Below, one piece after another: positions 44,072-53,922 of a stretch of 64,000 nucleotides of DNA (position 1 is the stretch's first letter; the number at the start of each line of letters is the position of its first letter). Position numbers and translations under genes: made by a program. This DNA comes from Ehrlichia sp052043515 (lineage in GTDB: Bacteria > Pseudomonadota > Alphaproteobacteria > Rickettsiales > Anaplasmataceae), in contig JBQEQX010000001.1 of assembly GCA_052043515.1 (NCBI GenBank), positions 620,001 to 684,000 on the forward strand, read 5' to 3'. Below the pieces are notes generated by a model, which was not told where the DNA came from, did no database searches, and was given only the letters and a program-made list of their open reading frames with translations.

Positions 44072-44318
44072 ATGATTCATTTAATAGATGTGCCGCTTTT
44101 AATGGCATCCATATTTTCAATTGTCTATCCACTTATTCCACGTGTACCTTCTTATTCAAAAATACTTACAGTCTTCATATTTATGCTTACAAGCTGTGCT
44201 GTGGGATTATTATTGTATATACATATCACTGACGATTTTTCATTTTATAATGTGTATTATAATTCTCATACCGATAAACCTTTGTTGTATAAAATATTTG
44301 GTATTTGGGGTAATCATG
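43710..44318 (+). repeat. Inverted repeat copy 1 (ccmF upstream region and first 82 codons)
   Basis: This 609-base segment is the reverse complement of 51065-51674. I compared the two base by base. They differ by one substitution (G/A near 44213, silent in ccmF) and three homopolymer lengths (T6/T7 near 43778, T7/T6 near 43901, T5/T6 near 43937). The left edge lies in the valS-ccmF spacer and the right edge in codon 83 of ccmF. Confidence 0.95.
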
Positions 44319-46011
44319 AGGGTTCTATCTTATTATGGGTATGGATAATAAGCTTATATGCTTTATTATTGGAGACTTTTCTCGATGAGGAAGATTTTAA
44401 AAAAATAGCTATATCAATACAACATGTAATTAATTTCGGTTTTTTATCGTTTACTTTATTGGTATCTAATCCTTTTATGAAGATGCCTACTGTTGAATAT
44501 GAAGGGTTAGGGTTTAATCCTATATTACAGGATATGGGGTTAATGATACATCCTCCTGTTTTGTATCTAGGATATGTAGGATTTAGTGTTGTGTTTTCTC
44601 TTGCTATTGCTGGCCTGATTGTTAAGAAGGATAATGTAGCATGGGCGATAGTTGTTAATAAGTGGGCTTTAGTTGCCTGGTCGTGTTTGACTTTAGGAAT
44701 AGGGTTAGGTAGTTGGTGGGCTTATAGAGAGTTAGGTTGGGGAGGATTCTGGTTTTGGGATCCAGTTGAAAATGCTTCACTTATGCCTTGGTTACTTGGT
44801 GCAATTTTAATTCATTTGTTGCCTTTAGTTGAGAAGTTTAACATGTTTTATAATGTTGCAACTTTATTATCAATTTGCTCATTTATAATGAGCCTTATTG
44901 GCACATTTTTGGTTAGATCAGGTCTTTTTGATTTCTGTACATACTTTTGCTAATGATCCTGAACGTGGCTTCTATATATTAGTGCTAATTAGTGTCATAA
45001 TTAGCAGTGGCATTATAAGTTTTGTTTGTTTTGCAGAAAAAGTTCGAGAGAGAAAATGTGCTTTTTTTACTCTTTTCTAAGGTCACAATGTTACTATTGA
45101 ACAATGTCCTATTGTTAACGGCTTTTTCTATAGTATTTATTGGTACTCTATATCCTATTATATTAGAATTCGTAACTAGTGATATTATTACCGTGGGAGC
45201 TCCATATTATAATTCTTTGCTTAATTATTTGATGTTCTGTACTTTATTGTTGATGACGGTTGTTTTGGGATTAGATGAGAAAAAAAACAGAATCTTAATA
45301 GAGAATTTTAAATTTTCTGGTCTTGGTACTTTGCTTTTTCTACCTTTTATTATGGATAATAACTTTTTTATTGTAATAATGCTTTTTGTTGTCAGTTTTA
45401 TTGTTTTTGTCAGTATTAGAAAATTATTGCAGGAAAATTAAGGTATTTTCAGTTACATTTTGCGAGACTGTGAAATTAGCTAAATCTTGTTCTAAAAGAT
45501 ATTATTCTATGTTAATTTCTCATATCGGCGTCGCTGTTTTTGTATTTGGAGTAATTGCTTCTACCGTATGGGATGAAACTTGTGAGCTTTATATGCGTGA
45601 AAACAGCTCTATTAATATCAAAGATTTTCAAATTGTTTTATCTAGATTATCCTTTGTAGAGCACAAAAATTATAGTGCAATACGTGGAAAAATTTTTGGT
45701 AGTAAAATCCGGTAATGTTATAGGTAAGATATTTCCTGAAAATAGATTTTATACAATTGAAGGTACAAGAAATACAGAAAGTTCTATATACAGACATTGG
45801 TTATCTGATATTTATGTTGTTATTGGTGATATAGATAAAGTAAAAGGTATAGCTGTGAAAATATATTATAAACCTTGTATGAATTTAATATGGCTAGGAT
45901 TTTTTATTAATAACGTTTGGTGGTATTACAGGACTCTTTTCTGAGAGGAGTGCAAAAAAATTATCAGTGTCTAAGTCGTTAATGGGAGTTGATATTCCTT
46001 CTAATATATAG
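44072..46011 (+). CDS. ccmF: Cytochrome c-type biogenesis protein CcmF (five frameshifts)
   Basis: CcmF is the heme lyase subunit of the System I cytochrome c maturation machinery, a polytopic inner-membrane protein. It has WGNHEGSILLWVW, HPPVLYLGYVGF, the WWAYRELGWGGFWFWDPVENAS tryptophan-rich domain and FLVRSG. Surplus bases are at 44925-44929, somewhere in 45036-45081, at 45434-45437, at 45688-45692 and near 45906-45913. The repaired length is 644 aa, normal for CcmF, ending SLMGVDIPSNI. The first 82 codons are duplicated at 51066-51311. Confidence 0.9.
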
Positions 46012-46432
46012 AGAGTGCAAGTAGAGTAATGCACTTATGTAAAAAAAGTGTATTTTCATATATCTGTATTGCATGGGTATGAGGTGAACCATTTTGTAAT
46101 GGAGGCTGTAAGTTTGTTGCCTAATATGTGACAATGCAAGGTAGTGTAAAACGTTATATAAGCCTGCTAACTCGTGAATAGAGAATATGTTTTGGTACAA
46201 ATATGTGCAGATAAGTGTTTTATGGTAAAGTTGATAATGGAGATAATATGTAAATTTTATTATTTATTAAATGAATCCCTAAGCGGAGTAGTTACTTATG
46301 GGTTGGATATTAAGAAACAGAGTGGATAGGAGGAAAGAGTTTTTAATTGTGTATGTATAAGATTTTCTTCTAATGATTTGTTTTGTGAACAAAATTGAGT
46401 AAAATTAAATGTGTATAAAATATGAGTGAGAT
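46012..46432. other. Intergenic gap, nothing recognised
   Basis: About 420 bases between ccmF and ygfZ. A reverse open frame (45979-46200) overlaps the end of ccmF and has no domain. No regulatory element is supported. Confidence 0.4.
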
Positions 46433-47267
46433 ATGAGCAAATTTATTGCTTTACCCAATAGAAGCATTGTGATGTTATATGGTTTAGATGCTAAGCAGTT
46501 ACTAAATCGAACTACCACAAACAATGTTTTTAGTTTAACTCACAATAAATCTATTTATACGCTCCTTTTTGGGTGCTAATGGCAGATATCTATATGATTT
46601 TTTTGTTATTCAGTATGAGAAATGTATATTATTAGATTGCTATAGCGTAGATAAAGGAGAGATTATTGAGAAATTCTTATTATACAAATTGCAATCAAAA
46701 GTGGTTATTAAAGAAAAAAAACATTATAAAGTTGGAGTGTTTATTGGTGAGGATTACAGTAGGTATAGGTGTGGCTATACTTATTGTAAAAATGGTTCAA
46801 TATTTTTTCAGGATCCTAGGTTGCCTAAGTTAGGGTTACGCGTAATATTTAATGAGTCTGACAAGATATTAAATGGGATACACAGTGATCTCGGGGAATA
46901 CGAAGATTATGAAGTTTTAAGAATCAGTAATGGTGTACCAGATTGTAGTAAAGATATGGTAAAAGGTGTGTCGTTTCCCTTGCATTTTAGAATGGACGAG
47001 TTGAATGCAGTTGATTTTAATAAAGGTTGTTATATAGGACAAGAAGTAGTAGCACGTATGTATCGTGCTGGAATAAAGAAAAGTGTATACACTATAATTT
47101 CTGAGCATGGATTTTTTCCAGATGTCAAAATTACACATGCTGGGCAAGAAGTTGGAATATTGTTATCCAGTATTCGCAATTTAGGTTTGTGCTTGTTGGA
47201 CGTGAGTTTAGTTAGTAATTTATGTGATTTAGAAATAGGAAATACTAAGGTAAAAATATTAAGGTAA
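46433..47267 (+). CDS. ygfZ: Folate-binding protein YgfZ (one frameshift)
   Basis: YgfZ is a GcvT-like protein that helps iron-sulfur enzymes such as MiaB. The signature KGCYIGQEVVARM with its essential Cys is near residue 198, preceded by FPLHFRMDELNAVDFN. The N-terminal segment (MSKFIALPNRSIV, LYGLDAKQLLNRTTTN) is separated by one surplus T in the run 46566-46570. The repaired protein is 277 aa, the usual size. It converges with purF. Confidence 0.9.
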
Positions 47268-47378
47268 TAGAATTGTACTTGTGCTATTGTTTGCAGTATA
47301 TGCTAAGTAACACTGTTGTAATGTGCTATCACGGTTGTTAGGAGTCAGTATATTTATCTTCGTGAATTTGGAGTTAAT

Positions 47379-48767
47379 TTATTCCATTTTGCCTATAGGA
47401 TAGTCTCCTGTGAAGCAAGCATCACAGTACTGAGGACTGCTGTTGTTACGCTTTGTGTTACATACAGCTTTATAAAGACCGTCTATACTCAAGAAGTGTA
47501 GGCTGTCACATCCCAATGTTCTAACAAGTTCGGCTTTTGATAATCTGTTAGCTATTAATTTTGACTCTTCTGGAGTGTCGATGCCGTAAAAACAAGATTT
47601 TATAGTTGGTGGGCTAGAAATTCTTAAATGTATTTCTTTGGTTCCAGCTTTATGTAATAGTGCTATTATGTTTTTTAATGTTGTCCCTCTAACAAGACTA
47701 TCATCTATTAAGGTTATAATTTTTCCTTTTAATATAGAAGAATTGATATTGTGTTTTAATTTTACTCCCATATTTCGCATATAGTCATTGGGCTGAATGA
47801 AAGTTCTACCCATATAGTGATTTCTAATAATACCAAAATCGAAAGGTATTTTTGTATATTCTGCAAATCCCAATGCGGCTGGTATACCAGAATCAGGTAC
47901 TGGTACTATCATATGTGTATCTTGTGGTACGGGATTTTCTTTTGCCAATTCTTTTCCTATATTCTTGCGTATTTCGTAAATAGACTTATTTTCCATTATG
48001 CTATCTGGACGTGCGAAGTATACATATTCAAAAATACAAAAACTTGATTTATGTTTTTCTAGCGGGAAAGAACTTGTTAATGTGTTGTTTTTATCAATTG
48101 TCACGAGTTCTCCTGGCGAAATATCTCTTACAAATTGAGCTCCAACTATATCTAAAGAACAAGTCTCTGAAGCTATAATATATGAATTGTCTAGTATACC
48201 TAAGGTTAATGGTCTAATTCCAGACGGGTCACGACAACATATTAATGTGTCGTTTATTAACATTACTAACGAATAAGCACCTCTTATAGTTTGTAATGCG
48301 TATATGATGTTATTGAGAATAGTATCTTGTGTATTAATAGCAATTAAATGTGCTATTACTTCTGTATCTATATCCGATGAAAATACACATCCTTTTTCAA
48401 TCAGCGACTTTCTTATTTTTTCTGCATTAATCAGATTACCGTTGTGAGCTATTGCTAGTCTTCCAAATTTGGAATCTAAAGTTATTGGTTGCGCTCCAAG
48501 TTTACTTCCACTTGTAGAATAACGTACATGTCCAATAGCAGTGTTCCCTGATAAGAGACCTATTTTTGATTGTTGATTAAAGATGCTGTTGACTTGTTCA
48601 TTGGAGTAATGACAACAAAAAGTATTATTTTGTGATATCACTATTCCAAATGATTCTTGACCTCTGTGTTGTAGTGCATGTAATCCTAAAATGCAATTGA
48701 CAGCAGCAAATTGGTTGTTTTGTATAGCGAATACTCCACATTCTTCATATATTTCGTTAAATTGCAT
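47379..48767 (-). CDS. purF: Amidophosphoribosyltransferase
   Basis: PurF starts purine synthesis by making phosphoribosylamine from PRPP and glutamine. A 9-residue propeptide precedes the nucleophilic cysteine of ECGVFAI (Cys10). The PRPP-binding loop is ITLIDDSLVRGTT, and SSPPTIKSCFYGIDTP follows. Cysteines near 390 and 440-443 are compatible with the iron-sulfur-bearing Bacillus-type enzyme. The 462-aa frame is intact. Confidence 0.96.
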   Translation of the reverse strand: MQFNEIYEECGVFAIQNNQFAAVNCILGLHALQHRGQESFGIVISQNNTFCCHYSNEQVNSIFNQQSKIGLLSGNTAIGHVRYSTSGSKLGAQPITLDSKFGRLAIAHNGNLINAEKIRKSLIEKGCVFSSDIDTEVIAHLIAINTQDTILNNIIYALQTIRGAYSLVMLINDTLICCRDPSGIRPLTLGILDNSYIIASETCSLDIVGAQFVRDISPGELVTIDKNNTLTSSFPLEKHKSSFCIFEYVYFARPDSIMENKSIYEIRKNIGKELAKENPVPQDTHMIVPVPDSGIPAALGFAEYTKIPFDFGIIRNHYMGRTFIQPNDYMRNMGVKLKHNINSSILKGKIITLIDDSLVRGTTLKNIIALLHKAGTKEIHLRISSPPTIKSCFYGIDTPEESKLIANRLSKAELVRTLGCDSLHFLSIDGLYKAVCNTKRNNSSPQYCDACFTGDYPIGKME

Positions 48768-49589
48768 AGTTAATTAGAGATTTAGAATACTGTCACCTAG
48801 TATTCTAGCATAGAAAGATAGAAAATTTAATAAATTATCTGTAATTTGTTATTACTAATAATGTGTAATCGCTATGAATTATTTTATTATAATCTGATCT
48901 GGTTTTAGTATCGAATAGGTAATCCTTATAGTGTACATATTCAAAAATCAATTTTTGTTAGTGGATTATAACACTCCGACTGAACTTTGCATGGTGCTGA
49001 TATAAATTTAGAGATTGTAATAGTTCCGCTATATGTATGGTATCTTAACTATCAATTGTGCCATTTACAACACTTTAATCCATTGCGTGTCAAGTATACA
49101 TATATGTATAGAACTCGATTATAATGTATAAATAATTTATCGATTTAAAAGTTTTTTGTATGAAATTTTATTTAATAACAGAACCTACAATGCCATACTT
49201 AATGGTACTGTTGTTGTATCAATTAAAATCTTAGATAGATGTATTGTTGTTTATATTTTGTAAAGGTTTTAACTTTGTAAAAAGATAAGCTCATACATTT
49301 ACTTATGTTGTACATGTACAGTAGCTTGGTATTAGTTAGCATGTGCTAATATACCATGTGTTTGTTCATATAGTGTCGGATGTTTTATTGTAGTTCTGAT
49401 TTGATTATTATGTACCCAAGTTTAAAAATTTCTGATTTTGACATTGGATAAATTGAATTACGTGTGTGATAACACTATAAGGCTATATTTTCACTTTCAG
49501 GTTGGAGGATACAATTGTGAGCTGCTAACTTTACACGGTATTAATATTGCTAGATACATAATTGAGGTGCCATGGCATTATAGTATAGG
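48768..49589. other. Long intergenic gap, nothing recognised
   Basis: About 820 AT-rich bases lie upstream of purF and downstream of pth. The forward frame 49438-49737 is antisense to the end of pth and shows no family. I see no RNA gene or strong repeat. Confidence 0.4.
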
Positions 49590-50168
49590 TTATTTAGTGT
49601 CTTCATATTTTGACAAATTTTTGACTTTTTCTATAAACATCGACTTGTTGTCCTCTAAAAGTAAGGTAATGTACTCCATAATATTAGCTATAGTACTCTC
49701 AACAGCACTGAAGTTATTGAAATGTGATAAAACATAATGTGAAAGAGCTATCGCACTTTTTGGGTGTCCTGTACCAAATCTAACTCTCCAGTAATCTTTT
49801 CCAAGTGTATTATCTATTGACCTAAGACCGTTATGACCCGCGTTACCACCACTTTTTTTTACTCTTATAGTACAGAAATCTATCTCCACTTCATCGTGGA
49901 AAACTATCACATTATTTAGTGGAATCTTGTATAAGCTTACTGCATTCATGATAGGACCACCAGAATTGTTCATGAATGTGTGTGGTTTCATTAAAATCAC
50001 CTTATGTGAGTCAATATGACTTACTGAGACCAATGCATTGTGCTTCTCTACAAAGTCAGGAAAGTGAAACTTTCTGGCCACCGCATCTATGATCATAAAT
50101 CCAACATTATGACGCGTCAATTCATACTTTTTACCAGGATTTCCTAAACCAGCCAACAAATATAGCAT
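49590..50168 (-). CDS. pth: Peptidyl-tRNA hydrolase
   Basis: Pth frees tRNA from dropped-off peptidyl-tRNA. GLGNPGKKYELTRHNVGF holds the catalytic His20, and later KPHTFMNNSGGPI, FHDEVEIDFCTIRVKKSGGNAGHNGLRS and WRVRFGTGHP are all conserved. The 192-aa frame is intact. It lies 20 bases after rplY on the same strand, a pairing common in alphaproteobacteria. Confidence 0.96.
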   Translation of the reverse strand: MLYLLAGLGNPGKKYELTRHNVGFMIIDAVARKFHFPDFVEKHNALVSVSHIDSHKVILMKPHTFMNNSGGPIMNAVSLYKIPLNNVIVFHDEVEIDFCTIRVKKSGGNAGHNGLRSIDNTLGKDYWRVRFGTGHPKSAIALSHYVLSHFNNFSAVESTIANIMEYITLLLEDNKSMFIEKVKNLSKYEDTK

Positions 50169-50188
50169 AGAGTAACTGATAAAAAATG

Positions 50189-50816
50189 CTAACTACTTTC
50201 TGACGAGATTCCACTAGATTGTTCAGCAGCCGACTCTTTTTCCACACTTGCACTAGAAATTGTCACTAGAGCCGGGTTATCTTCTTTCATTACTACGCTT
50301 ACTTCTGGAGGAAGTTTCAGATCGTTGACATGTATAGAATGTCCTGCCGTCAAGTCAGATAAGTCTATTTTTACGCTTTGTGGTATTGCATTGGTAGAGC
50401 ACTTGATGGATAGAGTACGATGCAGGATATTTAACACTCCACCCCTTTTAATGCCTATGCACTTTTGTTCATTAGTGAATATGAGTGGAACCTCTACTTT
50501 TATTTCTGTTCCATAGTCAATGAACTGGAAATCTACATGCTGTATCCTGTCAGTTACGGGATGTTTTTGTATATCCCGCATTAACACGTATTCTTTTTTT
50601 GTTATCTATTTCTAGTTCAATCAGATGTGTCGACAATCCAGCAGACCTATATTTGCTTAAAAATTCCCTATCAGATAAAAATATACTCAAGGGACTTCGG
50701 CCTTTACCATAGACTACTGCAGGTATTGAACCACTGGATCTCAAAGCCCGCGAAGGACCAGTACCTACATTTTCCCTCAAACTTGCATTAATTCTTACTA
50801 TACTTTGATCTGTCAT
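50189..50816 (-). CDS. rplY: 50S ribosomal protein L25/Ctc type (one frameshift)
   Basis: The protein binds 5S rRNA. The N-terminal L25 domain includes RALRSSGSIPAVVYGKG, and the C-terminal Ctc domain includes DIQKHPVTDRIQHVDFQFID, GGVLNILHRTLSIKC and SIHVNDLKLPP. One surplus base in the T7 run 50594-50600 splits the gene. The repaired length is 208 aa. The start at 50816 (MTDQSIVRI) is supported by AAGGA seven bases upstream. The tail is Ser/Glu rich, as in relatives. Confidence 0.94.
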
Positions 50817-51008
50817 CAAAAATCCTTCTGAAAATTTCTTACATTTAAACACCCTGAGCCTTACATTGTTATCATATTAAGACGATATTGCAATATAAAA
50901 ATTACCTGCAAGATTCTGTATTATTTAAATGAATGTTTAAAATTAAATTTATATTAGTTATACGGGCAATGGTTTATTTATTTCGACAACGATCGGTTTG
51001 TGTCTTTA

Positions 51009-51311
51009 TTAAGATGTGGGGTGATTTCTAGTTATTAATACAATTTGTGTAGGGAAAATATATACATGATTACCCCAAATACCAAATATTTTATACAACA
51101 AAGGTTTATCGGTATGAGAATTATAATACACATTATAAAATGAAAAATCGTCAGTGATATGTATATATAATAATAATCCCACAGCACAGCTTGTAAGCAT
51201 AAATATGAAGACTGTAAGTATTTTTGAATAAGAAGGTACACGTGGAATAAGTGGATAGACAATTGAAAATATGGATGCCATTAAAAGCGGCACATCTATT
51301 AAATGAATCAT
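51009..51311 (-). pseudogene. Truncated ccmF 5' copy
   Basis: This reverse-strand frame encodes the same first 82 residues as ccmF (MIHLIDVPLLMASIFS to KIFGIWGNH), then 18 unrelated residues before a stop. The repeat also brings along 363 bases of ccmF upstream DNA, so the fragment may be transcribed. It would give a 100-aa protein with about two membrane helices but no heme-handling domain. I treat it as a duplication remnant. Confidence 0.85.
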
Positions 51312-51674
51312 TAGAAATTTAAAATGATTAAAAAATAAGGATCATTTATTATAAGACTTTAATAAAAACTTGCAAAGTATAGCTTTACATATATCTGATA
51401 ATTAACAGTTAAATTAAAATACGTAACATGGCTAAGGTTTAAAAAACATGTACCCTAAATTTTTCAAGACATGCCTAAAAAATAGAATAAATACACTAAT
51501 TTTCAACAATTCCACTTCTAGCATACCTATGTATAAACAAAAGTAATACAAATAACCTTCTAAAATAAAACTCCAACTGTTATATAGAAACGCGTTTGCA
51601 AAAAAATGATTTAGTATTCGTGTCTTGCTATGGTATAAAGAACTTGATTATATAGCTATTTAGCAACACTAGAT
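51065..51674 (-). repeat. Inverted repeat copy 2
   Basis: This is the reverse-complement partner of 43710-44318. Both edges are sharp. At the ccmF-side edge homology stops within one base after the ATCATG shared by both. At the other edge it stops at ATCTAGTG. Copies 6.7 kb apart that differ by one substitution imply recent duplication or continuing gene conversion. Confidence 0.95.
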
Positions 51675-51778
51675 GAAGTGTGTATGATTCCAGGATTAAT
51701 GTGTGATTTTTGCAGACTTAACATGTAGTTAAAGTGGTTTACATAGTTTGCAACATACTGATTTAGTAAATTATATTT

Positions 51779-52473
51779 TTATTGTAATGTTCTACCCAAT
51801 GTAATAACTTTGACTTCTTTAGCACCTGATATAATAAGTTTGTGTGCGCAAGTTCTTGCCGTTATACCGGTTGTTATTATATCATCAACGAGTAGTATGG
51901 TTTTGTTTTTAATAAGATGTTGATTTCTTACTGCGAAGGCTTTTGTAGTATTTTTTCTCTCATTTTAGTGGATAGAGTATATTGCGGAATTGTATCTAAA
52001 ATTCTTTCTAATACAAAAAGTTCTAAAGGTATTTTACAATGTTTGCTTAAAGCTTTAGCAAGTAGAGTGGCTTGGTTGTATTTTCTTTGTCGTAGTCTTT
52101 TTTTATGTATTGGTACTGGTATTATGGTAGTGATGCCATTAAACAGATTTGGGTTTTTGTTGTGCATCCATTTTGCATAGGTTTTAATGTGTAGTGTATT
52201 GTCGAAAAATTTGAAATTTAAAATCATGTTTTTACTATACTCGTTGTATACAAAAACGGATTCTAATTCTTTAAATGTTGGTGGGTTTGTTATGCATTTT
52301 CCACATATTGATATTTTCTGTGGGAGGGTAGATCCACAAGAAATGCAGTAGTTGCCATCTAAAAAATTTATATCGTTTTTACATACTGTACATAAATCAC
52401 AACCAGCAGGAATAACGCATTCACAATTTGCACATGTTTTTGGAAAGATAAAGTTTAGAATTTTACCCAACAT
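51779..52473 (-). CDS. comF: ComF family phosphoribosyltransferase-like protein (one frameshift)
   Basis: The protein has an N-terminal zinc-binding part with paired cysteines (CANCECV, CDLCTVC, CISCG, CGKC) and a phosphoribosyltransferase fold ending in LLVDDIITTGIT. One base is missing in the T6 run 51951-51956, and repair adds the PRPP loop and the C-terminus. The repaired length is 231 aa. Its ATG follows the dapE stop TAA directly, so translation is probably coupled. In naturally competent bacteria ComF aids DNA uptake, but its role here is unknown. Confidence 0.88.
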
Positions 52474-53623
52474 TTATGCTGTAGATAAATTGAAAAACTG
52501 TTTTATGAATTCTTCATATATATTTGTGAGTTGATTAATGTCGGATATAGAGGTGCTTTCATTAACTTTGTGCGCTGTTTCATTTTTTAAGCCAAGCTCT
52601 ATTACTGGGCAGAAATCTTTGACAAATCTTGCATCTGAAGTACCGCCAGATGTACTTAATATCGCAGATTGTCCAGTGATTTTTTCAACAGCTGAAAATA
52701 ACACCTTAGAATGCTGATCTGGAGATGTGATGAATGGCTCTCCAGATACTGATGTAAATAGTTTGTATTTTTGTGTTGTTTCAGCACAAATATTATTAAT
52801 TATATTAAATAATGATTTATCAGTATGCATATTATTGTATCTAATATTAAGATTAGCGACAATTGTGTCAGGGATAACATTTCCTGCTGTGTTTCCTACA
52901 TCTACTGATGTAATTTCACAGTTTGAAGGTGAAAAGTGCTCATTTCCATTATCAAGAGTTATGTTATTTATTTTGTGTAAAATACTAACCATATTATCTA
53001 TTGGATTTTCTGCGAGTTCTGGATAAGCAACATGTCCTTGTATTCCATTGCAAACTATTTTGAAGTTCATAGAACCCCTACGACCTATTTTTATAGTATC
53101 TCCAACTGCTGATTTAGAGGTAGGTTCTCCAACAATACAGTAATTAATTTTTTTGTTATTATTAGTTAACCATTCCAATACTGCTGGTGTTCCGTATTTA
53201 AAATAACTTCCTTCTTCATCTCCAGAAATGAGTAGACTAATAGAACCAGTAACTTCGTTAAAATCTATTCTTGATACTGCTGCTATGAAAGCGCATATAG
53301 CTGATTTCATATCAACAGCTCCTCGACCATATAAGATATCATCTTCTATATGACCAGCAAAAGGATCAAATTTCCATTTTTCTAGATCTCCGATGGGTAC
53401 TACGTCTGTATGCCCTAAAAAAACATAAGTTAGGGGATTGATTTCCTAGCTGTGCGTACAAGTTACGTACTTGTATTGTATCATCACCGAAATCTAAAAT
53501 GTTACACGTGAATCCATATTGTGATAATACACTTGACAGGAAATCTATTGCTCCGTTGTCTGCTGGTGTAACACTAGGGAACGATATTAATTCTTGAGAC
53601 AATGTTACTGGATTGAGTGTCAT
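52474..53623 (-). CDS. dapE: Succinyl-diaminopimelate desuccinylase (one frameshift)
   Basis: DapE makes LL-diaminopimelate for lysine and any peptidoglycan. Metal-ligand segments are FLGHTDVVP (after repair), GRGAVDMKS and the catalytic SGDEEG. GTSDARFVKDF and the C-terminal NETAHKVNEST are also present. One surplus base in the A7 run 53417-53423 splits the gene just after GNQSPNLCF. The repaired length is 382 aa, normal for the family. It lies directly upstream of comF. Confidence 0.93.
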
Positions 53624-53922
53624 AGATTATTACATAACAAAATAACTCCATGATATTTTATTTGTAGAAACTTTCAAGACATAAAGCGATTTTGTTGTAT
53701 TATATACCAAAAATAGTCTTTATTTATGATTGATCATAATTGAGTTTAAAGAGGTAACCACTTGTAGTTCTATGTGTAAATTGATCTTGTCTCTAAAAAT
53801 GGATTTAATTAAACAATCATTATTTAATTTTTTGCAGAGATTCTACTTTAAATCTGTTTTTATTTTTAACGTAAGCGCTATAAGCATGAACAAATACTTA
53901 AAACACTTCGATCAAGTTCAAT

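Larger units (their letters stand above)
50817..51778. other. Gap holding inverted-repeat copy 2
   Basis: About 960 bases lie between rplY and comF, both on the reverse strand. 51065-51674 is the second copy of the ccmF-start repeat. The remaining 250 bases on the rplY side and 100 on the comF side show nothing I can name. Confidence 0.6.

Noticed and set aside
49438..49737. 99-codon forward frame antisense to pth
   Set aside because: The second half is the mirror of a well-supported conserved gene and the first half has no domain.
51009..51311. A second complete ccm gene
   Set aside because: Homology to ccmF ends sharply after codon 82 and no heme-handling domain follows.
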